64,000 nt of DNA. Origin: Streptomyces griseocarneus (lineage in GTDB: Bacteria > Actinomycetota > Actinomycetes > Streptomycetales > Streptomycetaceae). The notes under the pieces are model-generated. The model was given only the letters and a program-made list of their open reading frames with translations, searched no databases and was not told where the DNA came from. Location: the NCBI RefSeq assembly GCF_014655595.1, contig NZ_BNBL01000001.1, forward strand, positions 1,094,310 to 1,158,309. The letters run 5' to 3'. This document shows, piece by piece, positions 17,302-33,123 of this stretch; position 1 is the stretch's first letter; every line of letters begins with the position of its first letter. The position numbers and the translations under genes are program-made.

Positions 17302-17320
17302 TAAGGTAAGGCTAACCTAA
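17302..17320 (+). promoter_or_regulatory. DtxR-family iron box upstream of the siderophore-binding lipoprotein
   Basis: TAAGGTAAGGCTAACCTAA matches the 19-bp actinobacterial DtxR/IdeR/DmdR operator (TTAGGTTAGGCTAACCTAA) at 17 of 19 positions. It lies 84 bases before the lipoprotein gene, so transcription should be repressed by Fe(II)-loaded repressor. Confidence 0.92.
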
Positions 17321-17404
17321 TATCGCTTCCGTCCGGCGGGTTCGCCCCCGTGCGGACGACCCACCCCTGTACTTCTGACTGCTTTTCGACGCCCGGAGCC
17401 ATCG

Positions 17405-18403
17405 ATGACCTCGCCCAACCGCCTCCTCCTGTCCGCCCCGCGCCGCGCGGCCCAGGTTCTCGCCGCTGCGGGTGCGGCCGCCCTGCTCCTGACCGGCTGC
17501 GGCGCGGACTCGGACTCCGACAAGGGGAAGGGCGAGTCGAAGACCGAGGCGGGCGGGGGCGGCACCCGTACGGTCAAGGACGCGACCGGCACCGCGGTCA
17601 AGGTCCCGGCCAACCCCAAGCGCATCGTCACCCTCACCCAGGAGGACCTGGACGCGGTGCTCGCGCTCGGCATCAAGCCGGTCGGCATCACCAACGGCCA
17701 GGGCATGAACAAGCCCCCGGCCTACCTCGAGGACAAGGTCAAGGGCATCAACGTCGTCGGCAACCTGCTGCAGCCGGTGATGGACAAGGTCATCGCCGCC
17801 AAGCCCGACCTGATCCTCGCCGGTGACATGCAGGACCAGCAGGTCCTCAAGCAGCTGCGCGAGATCACCCCGGCCACGCTGGTCACCATGGCCCCGACCG
17901 ATGACTGGAAGCTCTCCTTCCGGGGCATCGCCAACGCCGTCAACGGCATGGACAAGGCCAACAAGGTCATCGCCGACTACGAGGCCAAGGCCAAGAAGGC
18001 CGGCGAGGAGCTCGGCGACAACAAGGGCGCCGAGGTCAGCATCGTGCGCTGGAACCCCGACGGCCCGAGCTGGATGGAGAAGAAGCAGTTCGCCTCCGGC
18101 GTCGCCCTGGACATGGGCCTCAAGCGGCCCAAGGCCCAGGACAAGGACGGCAACGCCCACACCCCGGCGCTCAGCCTGGAGAAGATCAACGAGATCGACG
18201 GCGACTGGCTGTTCCTGTCCACCCTCACCGCCGACGGCGAGAAGGCGCTGAAGGACGTCCAGGAGAAGCCCGCGTACAAGGAGCTGAACGCGGTGAAGAA
18301 GAACCACGCCGTCACGGTGAACGGTTCGGTGTGGTCCACCCGCGGCGGCCCGCTGGCGAGCCTGGCCGTCATCGACGACATCGCCAAGGCGCTGAAGAAG
18401 TAG
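17405..18403 (+). CDS. Iron-siderophore ABC transporter substrate-binding lipoprotein
   Basis: This 332-residue lipoprotein captures ferric siderophore outside the membrane for the FecCD-type permease. The lipobox is LLLTGC with the lipidated cysteine at residue 32. The mature part has the two-lobed cluster-VIII form: VKDATGTAVKVPANPKRIV, then LALGIKPVG, and AAKPDLILAG followed by a long helix. The Asp/Lys-rich linker after the lipobox is normal. The iron box upstream and the NRPS, exporter, esterase and permease downstream place it in siderophore recovery. Its transcript ends at a 21-bp hairpin. Confidence 0.93.
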   Translation: MTSPNRLLLSAPRRAAQVLAAAGAAALLLTGCGADSDSDKGKGESKTEAGGGGTRTVKDATGTAVKVPANPKRIVTLTQEDLDAVLALGIKPVGITNGQGMNKPPAYLEDKVKGINVVGNLLQPVMDKVIAAKPDLILAGDMQDQQVLKQLREITPATLVTMAPTDDWKLSFRGIANAVNGMDKANKVIADYEAKAKKAGEELGDNKGAEVSIVRWNPDGPSWMEKKQFASGVALDMGLKRPKAQDKDGNAHTPALSLEKINEIDGDWLFLSTLTADGEKALKDVQEKPAYKELNAVKKNHAVTVNGSVWSTRGGPLASLAVIDDIAKALKK

Positions 18404-18413
18404 GTGCCGCGAC

Positions 18414-18460
18414 GCCGAAGGCGCCGGGCGGACTCGACCAGTCCGCCCGGCGCCTTCGGC
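18414..18460. terminator. Bidirectional terminator, 21-bp stem
   Basis: A 21-bp perfect inverted repeat (18414-18434 with 18440-18460, loop CGACC) lies between the convergent binding-protein and M20 peptidase genes. It is among the strongest hairpins in the window. Confidence 0.88.
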
Positions 18461-18467
18461 GTTCTCG

Positions 18468-19604
18468 TCACCGCGCCGCGCGCGAGGCCGCGAAGTCGGC
18501 CGCCGTCCAGGCCATCCCGACGGCCCCGTCGACGATCGCCCGCTCCGCCGCCGGCGACACCGCCGCCGCGACGAACTCCGGCTCGTGGGGCCCGCACGCC
18601 CCGTCCGTGATGTCCAGCACCGGATGGATCGACGGCACCACGTGCGAGACGTTGCCCATGTCCGTGCACGCGAACGCGTCCCGCTGCTGGGGCTCGGGGC
18701 GGCCCAGCGCACGGGCGTTGGCCTGCCACAGGGCGATGAGGGCGGGGTCCGTGCGGAAGTCGAGGTAGTCGGGCTCGGGGCGGGTGAGCGTCACCTCGCA
18801 GCCGGTGGCCAGCGCGCCGGCCCGGAAGCAGGCCTCGACGCGCTCGCGCAGCTCGCGCAGGTCCTCGGCGGCCGAGGCGCGGATCTCGTACTCGGCGGTG
18901 GCCCGGTCGGGGATCAGGTTGGGGGCCGTGCCCGCGCTCGTGGTCACGCCGTGCACCTTCCAGTGCGGCGGCAACTGCTGGCGCAGCAGCCCCAGGGCCA
19001 CCTGGGCGACCGTCAGGGCGTCGGCGGCGTTGCGGCCCTCGTGTGCGTTGAGGCTCGGATGGGCGGACCTGCCCCGGTACTCCACCGAGAGCGTGCCGAG
19101 CGCGAACGAGCGGAACTCGGCGACCTCGAACGGGCAGGGGTGCACCATCATCGCGGCGTCGACGCCCTCGAAGGCCCCGGCCTCCAGCAGCAGCGCCTTG
19201 CCGGCCCCGCGCTCCTCGGCCGGGGTGCCCAGGACCCGTACGGTCAGGCCGAGTTCGTCGGCGTGCGGAGCCAGCGCGAGGGCCGCGCCGACGCCGGCGG
19301 CGGCTATCAGATTGTGGCCGCAGGCGTGGCCGAGGCCGGGCAGCGCGTCGTACTCGCAGGCGATGGCCACGGTGACGGGCCCGGAGCCGGCGGTCGCGAC
19401 GAAGGCGGTCTCGAGGCCGTGGGCGGGGGCGGTGACCGAGAAGCCGTGGTCGCGCAGGACTTCGGCGCACCAGGCCGCCGCCCGGTGCTCGGTGAACGCC
19501 GTCTCGGGGTGCCCGTGGATGCGGCGGCTGAGTGCGAGGAGGTCCTCGCGGTGGGCGGAAACGCGCTCCCGCATGGCTGGTTTGAGGCCTTCGGCCACGG
19601 TCAT
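18468..19604 (-). CDS. M20-family amidohydrolase/peptidase
   Basis: A 378-residue zinc-dependent amidohydrolase of the aminoacylase/AbgB-like M20 group. Visible metal and catalytic motifs are YDALPGLGHACGHN, TPAEERGAGK and MMVHPCP. The dimerisation domain contains GRSAHPSLNAHEGRNAADA, and the C-terminal ligand region is TDMGNVSHVVPSIHP. The ATG at 19604 has GGAG six bases upstream. It is divergent from the NRPS and shares the intergenic iron box, so it may be co-regulated. It could cleave an aryl-amide or peptide of the siderophore, but that role is speculation. Confidence 0.85.
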   Translation of the reverse strand: MTVAEGLKPAMRERVSAHREDLLALSRRIHGHPETAFTEHRAAAWCAEVLRDHGFSVTAPAHGLETAFVATAGSGPVTVAIACEYDALPGLGHACGHNLIAAAGVGAALALAPHADELGLTVRVLGTPAEERGAGKALLLEAGAFEGVDAAMMVHPCPFEVAEFRSFALGTLSVEYRGRSAHPSLNAHEGRNAADALTVAQVALGLLRQQLPPHWKVHGVTTSAGTAPNLIPDRATAEYEIRASAAEDLRELRERVEACFRAGALATGCEVTLTRPEPDYLDFRTDPALIALWQANARALGRPEPQQRDAFACTDMGNVSHVVPSIHPVLDITDGACGPHEPEFVAAAVSPAAERAIVDGAVGMAWTAADFAASRAAR

Positions 19605-19677
19605 GTCCGGCTCCAGTGTCTTCGGTGTTCGATGCTGCTCACGCGATGCGGGGGCCGCTCTCACAAGCGATCAAAAA

Positions 19678-19699
19678 ATAGCTTAGGCTTACCTAAGCT
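19678..19699. promoter_or_regulatory. DtxR-family iron box between M20 peptidase and NRPS
   Basis: ATAGCTTAGGCTTACCTAA (19678-19696) matches the iron-box consensus at 16 of 19 positions and is extended by GCT into a larger palindrome. It lies in a 155-bp divergent intergenic region and may control both directions. Confidence 0.88.
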
Positions 19700-19759
19700 G
19701 ACGCACCGGGGGGTCCGGTGTGACCAGGAACGTTTGCCATATATCGGGAGTCCCCACGC

Positions 19760-26956
<7,197 letters not shown>

Positions 26957-26960
26957 CCCC

Positions 26961-27164
26961 ATGAGCGACGCACCCGCCAACCCCTTCGACGGCGACGGGG
27001 AGTTCCTCGTGCTCGTCAACGCCGAGGGGCAGCACAGCCTCTGGCCGGGCTTCGCCGCGGTGCCCGAGGGCTGGACGGCCGCCCACGGGCCCTGTGCCCG
27101 GCAGCCGGCCCTCGACTGGATCACCGAGCACTGGACCGACCTGACCCCGGCCTCCGCCCAGTGA
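26961..27164 (+). CDS. MbtH-family NRPS accessory protein
   Basis: A 67-residue MbtH-like protein that binds adenylation domains and promotes their folding or activity. The signature is present: [20 protein letters not shown], then [12 protein letters not shown], then [11 protein letters not shown]. Its ATG lies four bases after the NRPS stop and its own stop overlaps the exporter start (GTGA). The three genes are therefore almost certainly one iron-controlled transcription unit. Confidence 0.97.
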   Translation: MSDAPANPFDGDGEFLVLVNAEGQHSLWPGFAAVPEGWTAAHGPCARQPALDWITEHWTDLTPASAQ

Positions 27165-28579
27165 CCCGGCTCTCCCCGCGCATCGCCGTCGTGATCGTGT
27201 ACACGACGGCGATGTGCATGAACGGTCTCGACTCCACCATCGTCAACCCGGCGCTGCTCACCATTGCCCGGGACTTCGGCGAACCGGTCTCGGCCGCCAA
27301 CACCGTCGAGGTGGCCTTCCTCGTCGCGCTCGCCGTCGCCCTGCCCGTCGCGGGCTGGCTCGGCGACCGCTTCGGCACCAAGAAGGTCTTCCTGGGCGCG
27401 CTCGCCGTCTTCACCGCGGCCTCGGCGGTCTGCGGCCTGGCCCAGGACCTCCCGACCCTGGTCCTGGCCCGCGTCGTGCAGGGCATCGCGGGCGGCCTCC
27501 TCACGCCCGTGGGGATGACGCTGCTCTTCCGGGCCTTTCCGCCGCACGAGCGGATGAAGCTGTCCAAGGTGCTCATCGTGCCGACCGCGCTGATGCCGGC
27601 GCTCGGCCCGCCGCTCGGCGGCTTCCTGACCGAGCACCTGTCCTGGCACTGGCTGTTCTTCGTGAACGTGCCGCTCGGCGCGGCCGCCGTGCTGATCGGC
27701 GTGCTGGGGCTGGGGGAGCACAAGGAGGAGCCCGAGGGCTTCGACCTGAGGGGCTTCCTGCTGGCGACCCCCGCGCTGGGGCTGCTCACCTACGCGCTGG
27801 GCTTCGGCCCCACCCACGGCTGGACCGCGCCCTCGGTCCTGGTCGCCGGCCCGCTCGGGCTCGTCCTGCTGGCCGCCGGGTGCGTGCACCTGCTGCGGGC
27901 GGGGACGCCGCTGCTTCAGCTGCGGCTGCTCGCCGACAAGGTGTTCGCGTCCGCCACCGTGCTCGCGCTGGTCACCTCGGCGGGCCTGATGGGCGTCCTC
28001 TTCGCCTTCCCGCTGCTCTACCAGGCGGCCCTCGGCGCCTCGGCCCTGGACGCGGGCCTGAGCGTCTTCCCGGAGGCGCTCGGCCTGATGCTGGCCTCCC
28101 AGGTGGCCGACCGGCTGATGCCCCGGCTCGGCCCCCGGTGGCTCGCCGTGCCCGCCCTGGTGCTGGCGACGGCCGTCTTCGGCGCGCTGGCCGTGCCGGG
28201 CGTGGCCGAGAACGCCTGGGCGGTACGGGTGCTGATGTTCTGCGTGGGTTTGGTGCTCGGCACGGCCGTGCTCACGGTGCAGATCGCCGGCTTCTCGGAC
28301 GTTCCGCCGCCGGCCATGGGCCAGGCCATGGCCCTGTTCACCATCGTGCGCACCCTCGGCGGCGCGCTCGGCATCGCGGTCACCGCCGCGGTGATCTCCG
28401 CCTGGGGCGGCTCCGGCACGCACGATGCGGACCCGGGCCCGTACCGGGCCGCCATCGCGATCACCGCGGGCCTCGTCGCCCTCGGCACGCTGTGCGCGCT
28501 GCGGATGCCCAAGGAGGCCCCCGGCCCGCCGCCCTTCGACGACGAGCCGCAGAGCGGGGAGCTGCCGGCCGCGGCGTGA
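27161..28579 (+). CDS. MFS exporter (DHA2 type), probable siderophore efflux
   Basis: A 472-residue proton-driven exporter with about 14 predicted membrane helices. Family motifs include the helix-1 motif D ([15 protein letters not shown]), motif A in the first loop ([13 protein letters not shown]), and motif C-like [10 protein letters not shown] followed by [10 protein letters not shown]. Translation starts at a GTG overlapping the MbtH stop, so export is coupled to synthesis. Secretion of the finished siderophore is the obvious role given its position. The C-terminal tail is short, acidic and cytoplasmic. Confidence 0.92.
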   Translation: MTRLSPRIAVVIVYTTAMCMNGLDSTIVNPALLTIARDFGEPVSAANTVEVAFLVALAVALPVAGWLGDRFGTKKVFLGALAVFTAASAVCGLAQDLPTLVLARVVQGIAGGLLTPVGMTLLFRAFPPHERMKLSKVLIVPTALMPALGPPLGGFLTEHLSWHWLFFVNVPLGAAAVLIGVLGLGEHKEEPEGFDLRGFLLATPALGLLTYALGFGPTHGWTAPSVLVAGPLGLVLLAAGCVHLLRAGTPLLQLRLLADKVFASATVLALVTSAGLMGVLFAFPLLYQAALGASALDAGLSVFPEALGLMLASQVADRLMPRLGPRWLAVPALVLATAVFGALAVPGVAENAWAVRVLMFCVGLVLGTAVLTVQIAGFSDVPPPAMGQAMALFTIVRTLGGALGIAVTAAVISAWGGSGTHDADPGPYRAAIAITAGLVALGTLCALRMPKEAPGPPPFDDEPQSGELPAAA

Positions 28580-28599
28580 GGGGCGTAGCTCGCCCTACG

Positions 28600-28634
28600 A
28601 CAGAGGTCCCGTACCGTCGGTACGGGACCTCTGT
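28600..28634. terminator. Bidirectional terminator after the NRPS operon
   Basis: A 16-bp perfect stem (ACAGAGGTCCCGTACC with its complement, loop GTC) separates the convergent exporter and esterase genes. Confidence 0.88.
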
Positions 28635-28650
28635 GCATGGGGCCTCGGTG

Positions 28651-29874
28651 TTACCGCCGCCCCAGCAGTCCCACGAGCCCGTCGGCGAGCCCGCCGCGCC
28701 AGCAGGCGTAGTCGTGGCCGCCGTTGAACTCCCTGTACGTCACCTCGTAGCCGCGAGCCTCCAGCACATTGCGCAGGTGCCGGTTCTGGGGGAGCAGCAT
28801 CCACTCCTGCAGGCCCACCTCCAGATGGAAGCGGACCGGCAGTCTTTCGCGCGTCGCGTACTGCCGGGTCAGCCACTCGCTGCCGCCGTCGAACTCGGTC
28901 CCGTCCGGCCACCAGAAGGAACCCGACTGGGACAGGGCGTTCCCGAACCGCTCCGGCCTGCGGAAGGCGGCGAAGGCCGCCGTCAGACCGCCCGCGCTCT
29001 GCCCGGCCACGACGGTGCGCGCCGGGTCGTCCGTCGCCCCGTACGCGCGGGCGGCCCACGGCAGCAGCACGTCCGCCAGCCAGTCGACGAACTCCTCGCT
29101 GCAGCTGAGGTCGGCCATGCGCCGGTCGCGGCCCATGGTCTCGACGAACAGGGTCACCGTCGGCGGTATGCGGCCGTCGGCGTGCAGGTTGTCCAGGGTC
29201 GCGCCGAAGTCCAGCACGGGGCCCCACATCTCGCCGTCCAGCAGGACGGCGACGGCGTACGGGCCGCCGTCGGCGGTGTGCCCGGCGGGCAGGTGGACGC
29301 CCACGGCCCGGCCGTCGACCACACGGTCGAACCACTCCCCGCGCAGCACGGACTCCCGGCGGGAGACCCACTCCTGCGCGGGCGCGTCGGGGAGCTCCAT
29401 CACGGAGGACGGGTTGCGGCCGTCACGGGCCGCGAGAGCGGGGCCCGCGGCGAGCGGGTCGGGCAGGGCGCCGTCCAGCACGCCCAGCCAGGACCGGCGG
29501 TCGGTGCGCAGGGCCTCCTCGCGGGAGCCGCGGTGCACGGAGAACTGGTACGAGGCCCGGTGATCGGCCCGCAGCCGGTGGCTGATGGCCCACACGTCGG
29601 TGCCGGGCACCTTGGCCATCAGGTGCGGGGCGAGGTCACGGGCGTGCCGGTCCTTGTCGGTGACCGTGTGCACGAGGGCGAGGACGTCGGTGGCGGGGGC
29701 GGCGGGGTCGTCGCGCCAGAGGAAGGTGACGAGGCGGTACGCCGGGTCGGCGTCGGGCTCGACGAGGGGGGTGCCGGTGCGTTGGGCGTGCGCCCAGAAG
29801 TCGTCGACGGCGCCGGCCTTTTCGGCCTGGACGGCCTCGGCGAGCGTGCGGAGCGTCGGGCTGTGCAGCTCCAT
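28651..29874 (-). CDS. fes: Ferric-siderophore esterase (enterochelin esterase family)
   Basis: A 407-residue cytoplasmic esterase that should hydrolyse the ester backbone of the imported ferric trilactone to release iron. The N-terminal Fes domain is recognisable (DDFWAHAQRTGTPLVEPD, then YRLVTFLWRD). The catalytic part has S293 in AGQSAGG, SQSGSFWWPDG and H387 in GGHDYACW, all typical of Fes/IroD. AAGGAAG precedes the ATG. It lies 90 bp downstream of the permease on the same strand and probably shares its iron-regulated promoter. Its presence supports an ester-linked, not purely amide, siderophore. Confidence 0.93.
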   Translation of the reverse strand: MELHSPTLRTLAEAVQAEKAGAVDDFWAHAQRTGTPLVEPDADPAYRLVTFLWRDDPAAPATDVLALVHTVTDKDRHARDLAPHLMAKVPGTDVWAISHRLRADHRASYQFSVHRGSREEALRTDRRSWLGVLDGALPDPLAAGPALAARDGRNPSSVMELPDAPAQEWVSRRESVLRGEWFDRVVDGRAVGVHLPAGHTADGGPYAVAVLLDGEMWGPVLDFGATLDNLHADGRIPPTVTLFVETMGRDRRMADLSCSEEFVDWLADVLLPWAARAYGATDDPARTVVAGQSAGGLTAAFAAFRRPERFGNALSQSGSFWWPDGTEFDGGSEWLTRQYATRERLPVRFHLEVGLQEWMLLPQNRHLRNVLEARGYEVTYREFNGGHDYACWRGGLADGLVGLLGRR

Positions 29875-29964
29875 GGCTGCTTCCTTTCGGTGACAGGTGT
29901 CCGAGGTGGGAGGAGAGAGCCCCGGTTCGGGAAGGGGCGGGGTGGGGAAGGACCGCCGGAGGCG

Positions 29965-32157
29965 CTACACCCGCGCCGCCGCCGACCGCCCCAGCAGCAC
30001 CCACAGCAGGAACGGTCCGCCAAGAACGGTCGTCACGATGCCCACCGGCACCTCCACCCCGTCGAAGACGACCCGCCCGATCGTGTCGGCGAGCACGATC
30101 AGAACCGCACCCGTCAGCATCGACCCCAGCACCGGCACCCGCAGCGGTCCCGCCAGCCGACCCGCGATGACCGGCGAGGCGAGGGCGACGAAGCCCACCG
30201 GCCCGCAGATGCCGACCGCGAGGCCCGCGAGGCCCACGGCCAGCAGCAGGCACACCATGCGCACCCGCCCCGGGGCGACGCCCAGCGAGGAGGCCGTGGA
30301 GTCGTCGAAGCGCAGCACGTTGAGCTGCCGGGCGACGACGAGGGCGAGCGGCACGAGCACGGCGAGGCCGATGAGGACGGGGACGGCCACGGAGTAGTCG
30401 CGCCCGTTGAGGCTGCCGGAGGTCCACACGTACAGCGAGCTGGCGGAGTTGAGGGAGCGGCGGGCGAGCACGACCTGGGTGACGGCCGAGGCGAGCGCCG
30501 ACATGGCCAGGCCCACCACGAGGACGCGGTAGCCGCGCTGCCCCAGGCCGCCGGAGACGGTGGTGACGACGAGGACGGCGACCAGCGCGCCGATCGGCCC
30601 GGCCCACCAGGCGCCGAAGGTGCCGGTGAGGGTGGTGGAAACCAGGACGGCGGCGGTGGCGCCGTCGTTGACGCCCAGCAGTTCGGGGGTGGCGAGCCGG
30701 TTGCGGGCCAGGGTCTGGGTGAGGCAGCCGGCGAGTCCGAGGGCGGCGCCCGCGGTGAGTCCGGCGACGATCCGGCCGAGCCGGAACTTCTGCACCAGCA
30801 GCACGTCGAAGCGGTCGCCGGAGCCGAGGACGGCGTTGAACGTACGGACCAGGCCCATGTCGCTCTGGCCGGCGTAGGCGGACAGGACCACCGCGCACAC
30901 GAGCAGGGCGGCCAGCGCCAGCGCGGCGAGCGCGGCCCGGCGCGGCACCAGCAGGGAGATGCCGCCGCTCCGCAGGAGCAGGCTCTCGGAGGGCTCCTTC
31001 GCTCCGCGCGGGCGGAGCGGAAGGCGGGGGAGGAGCTTGCGGGCCGGCCGTCCGCCCTCTTCGGTGGCGGGGTCGGTCATGCCCATCGCGCCCATCCGCC
31101 GGGAACGGACGATGCCGATGAGGACGGGGGCGCCGATGAGGGCGATGATGACGGAGACCGGCGCCTCGAAGGGCCGGGAGACGACCCGGGCCAGGACGTC
31201 GGCGCCGGTCAGCACGCCCGCGCCGATGAGCCCGGCGAGGGCGATCTGGGCGGTGAGGCGGGGGCCGGTGACGGCCCGGGCCGCGAATCCCGCGAGCAGG
31301 CCCAGGAAGGAGATGGGGCCGACGAGGGCGACGGCGGAGGCGGTGAGCAGGGTGACCGCCAGCGCGACGACCACGCGGATGGCGGACGGGCGGTGGCCCA
31401 GGCCCCGGGCGAGGTCGTCGCCGAGGGCGAGCGCGGACAGCGGCCGGGCGATGAGGAGGGCGACGACGAAGCCCACGGCGAGGACGGGGAGCAGGCTCGT
31501 CAGCTTGCCGAAGCCCTCGACGCCGGCGAGCGAGCCCAGCACCCAGAAGCGGAAGCGGTCGTAGGTCTCGGCGGAGTTGACGATGATGACGCTGGTGATG
31601 CCGCCGAAGGTGGCGCCCAGGGCGGAGCCGGCCAGGACCAGCCGCATCGGCGAACCACCGCCCCGGCGGCCCGCGATGAACAGCACGAGCGCGCTGGCGG
31701 CGACGGCGCCACCGAAGGCCCACAGCAGGTGCCCGTAGCCGCTCTGGACGCCGAGGAAGGCGATGCCGACGACGACGCCGAGCGAGGCGCCCGCGTTGAC
31801 GCCGAGCAGGCCCGTCTCGGCGAGGGGGTTGCGGGTGACGGCCTGCAGGAGGCTGCCGGAGGTGCCCAGCGCCGCGCCGACGAGCAGGGCGGTGAGGGTG
31901 CGCGGTATGCGCAGGTCCCCGACGACGAGGGAGAGCCGGGAGTTGTCGCGGGCCCCGTTCCGGCCGAGGAGGTAGTCGAGCACGTCGCCGGGCCCCACCT
32001 CGCCCGCGCCGACGGACAGGGACAGCGCGGCGAGCACGAGGACCGCCGCCAGCAGGGAGGCGGAGGCGATCAGGAGGGTCCGGCGGCCGTGCGGAGCGTC
32101 CGGAAGTGCCTGGTCATCAACGGCTTCCGCCTCGGGATCCACGTGCGACAAAGTCAT
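29965..32157 (-). CDS. Fused double FecCD-type ferric-siderophore permease
   Basis: The 730-residue membrane protein consists of two complete FecCD/BtuC-like halves in one chain, as in E. coli FhuB. Each half has the repeat RxxRxxxALLVGAALGTSG-type helix followed by NPLAETGLLGVNAGAS (first half) or NRLATPELLGVNDGAT (second half). Each also has a later ATPase-contact loop (DDLARGLGHRP and DDSTASSLGVAP). About 18-20 helices are expected, joined by a basic linker near residue 370. The ATG abuts the iron box and has no ribosome site. No ABC ATPase gene lies nearby, so the motor must come from elsewhere. Confidence 0.93.
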   Translation of the reverse strand: MTLSHVDPEAEAVDDQALPDAPHGRRTLLIASASLLAAVLVLAALSLSVGAGEVGPGDVLDYLLGRNGARDNSRLSLVVGDLRIPRTLTALLVGAALGTSGSLLQAVTRNPLAETGLLGVNAGASLGVVVGIAFLGVQSGYGHLLWAFGGAVAASALVLFIAGRRGGGSPMRLVLAGSALGATFGGITSVIIVNSAETYDRFRFWVLGSLAGVEGFGKLTSLLPVLAVGFVVALLIARPLSALALGDDLARGLGHRPSAIRVVVALAVTLLTASAVALVGPISFLGLLAGFAARAVTGPRLTAQIALAGLIGAGVLTGADVLARVVSRPFEAPVSVIIALIGAPVLIGIVRSRRMGAMGMTDPATEEGGRPARKLLPRLPLRPRGAKEPSESLLLRSGGISLLVPRRAALAALALAALLVCAVVLSAYAGQSDMGLVRTFNAVLGSGDRFDVLLVQKFRLGRIVAGLTAGAALGLAGCLTQTLARNRLATPELLGVNDGATAAVLVSTTLTGTFGAWWAGPIGALVAVLVVTTVSGGLGQRGYRVLVVGLAMSALASAVTQVVLARRSLNSASSLYVWTSGSLNGRDYSVAVPVLIGLAVLVPLALVVARQLNVLRFDDSTASSLGVAPGRVRMVCLLLAVGLAGLAVGICGPVGFVALASPVIAGRLAGPLRVPVLGSMLTGAVLIVLADTIGRVVFDGVEVPVGIVTTVLGGPFLLWVLLGRSAAARV

Positions 32158-32175
32158 AAGGTAAGGCTAGCCTAA
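32157..32175 (-). promoter_or_regulatory. DtxR-family iron box touching the permease start codon
   Basis: TAAGGTAAGGCTAGCCTAA matches the iron-box consensus at 16 of 19 positions. Its edge coincides with the first base of the permease ATG, so bound repressor would cover the start of transcription. A -10-like TATCAT lies 17 bases upstream of the ATG on the minus strand. Confidence 0.88.
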
Positions 32176-32325
32176 TGATATTTAAGGCCCGGAACGCCGG
32201 GAGGGTCCGGGCCGCCCCGAGGTGCCCGCCTTCGGGTCCGCCCGGAGGGCACCCGCATGCGAATGCGGACATGTGGTCATAAGGTGGGCGTGCATCCGCA
32301 GTCATCCCTCGTCGAGGAGAGACGC

Positions 32326-33081
32326 ATGTCCAGCCATACGCTCAAGGACAAGGTCGTCGTCATCGGGGGCGCCTCGAGGAACCTCGGCGGCCTCATCGCG
32401 AGGGAAGTGGCCGGGGACGGGGCCCACGTCGTCGTCCACTACAACTCCCCGCACTCCAGGGAGGGCGCGGAGAAGACCGCCGAGGCGGTGAAGGCCGCGG
32501 GCGGAGAGGCGGTCGTCCACGAGGCCGACCTGACGAAGGTCGCCGAGGTCGAGGGGCTGTTCGAGGTGGCGGTGGCGGCCTTCGGCAAGGTCGACTGCAT
32601 GGTGAACACGGCCGGCATGGTCATCAAGAAGCCGATGACCGAGGTCACCGAGGAGGAGTACGACAGGATGTTCGCCGTCAACTCCAAGGCGGCGTACTTC
32701 ATGATGCAGGAGGCGGCCCGGCGGGTGGAGGACGGCGGGAAGATCGTCACCGTCGTGACCTCGCTGCTGGCCGCCTACACCGGCCTGTACTCCGTCTACG
32801 CGGGCAGCAAGGCCCCCGTCGAGCACTTCACCCGGGCCCTGTCCAAGGAACTGTTCGGCCGCAACATCTCCGTCAACAGTGTCGCCCCCGGCCCCATGGA
32901 CACCCCGTTCTTCTACCCGGCCGAGACCGACGACTCCATCGCGTACCACAAGTCCTCGGCGATGAACGGCGAGCTGACGAAGATCGAGGACATCGTGCCG
33001 CTGGTGAAGTTCCTGCTCACCGACGGCTGGTGGATCAACGGGCAGACCCTCTTCGCCAACGGCGGCTACACCACCCGCTGA
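32326..33081 (+). CDS. Short-chain dehydrogenase/reductase
   Basis: A 251-residue classical SDR that should oxidise or reduce an alcohol/ketone with NAD(P). The glycine motif is VVIGGASRNLGG (a variant of TGxxxGIG), NTAG follows, and the catalytic Ser-Tyr-Lys is VVTS...Y158-A-G-S-K162. The ATG at 32326 has GAGGAGAG upstream. It is divergent from the iron-regulated permease. Despite the siderophore neighbourhood it does not look like the dihydroxybenzoate dehydrogenase EntA/DhbA. A tailoring or unrelated role is equally possible. Confidence 0.85.
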   Translation: MSSHTLKDKVVVIGGASRNLGGLIAREVAGDGAHVVVHYNSPHSREGAEKTAEAVKAAGGEAVVHEADLTKVAEVEGLFEVAVAAFGKVDCMVNTAGMVIKKPMTEVTEEEYDRMFAVNSKAAYFMMQEAARRVEDGGKIVTVVTSLLAAYTGLYSVYAGSKAPVEHFTRALSKELFGRNISVNSVAPGPMDTPFFYPAETDDSIAYHKSSAMNGELTKIEDIVPLVKFLLTDGWWINGQTLFANGGYTTR

Positions 33082-33123
33082 ACGCCCCGCACGGGACCGG
33101 CGGCCCCGGTCGGTCCGCCGGCC

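Noticed and set aside
32326..33081. SDR as the missing DHB dehydrogenase (EntA/DhbA) of the siderophore
   Set aside because: The cofactor motif (GGASRNLGG), length and C-terminal region resemble general SDRs; no isochorismatase or DHB ligase gene accompanies it and it lacks an obvious iron box of its own orientation.
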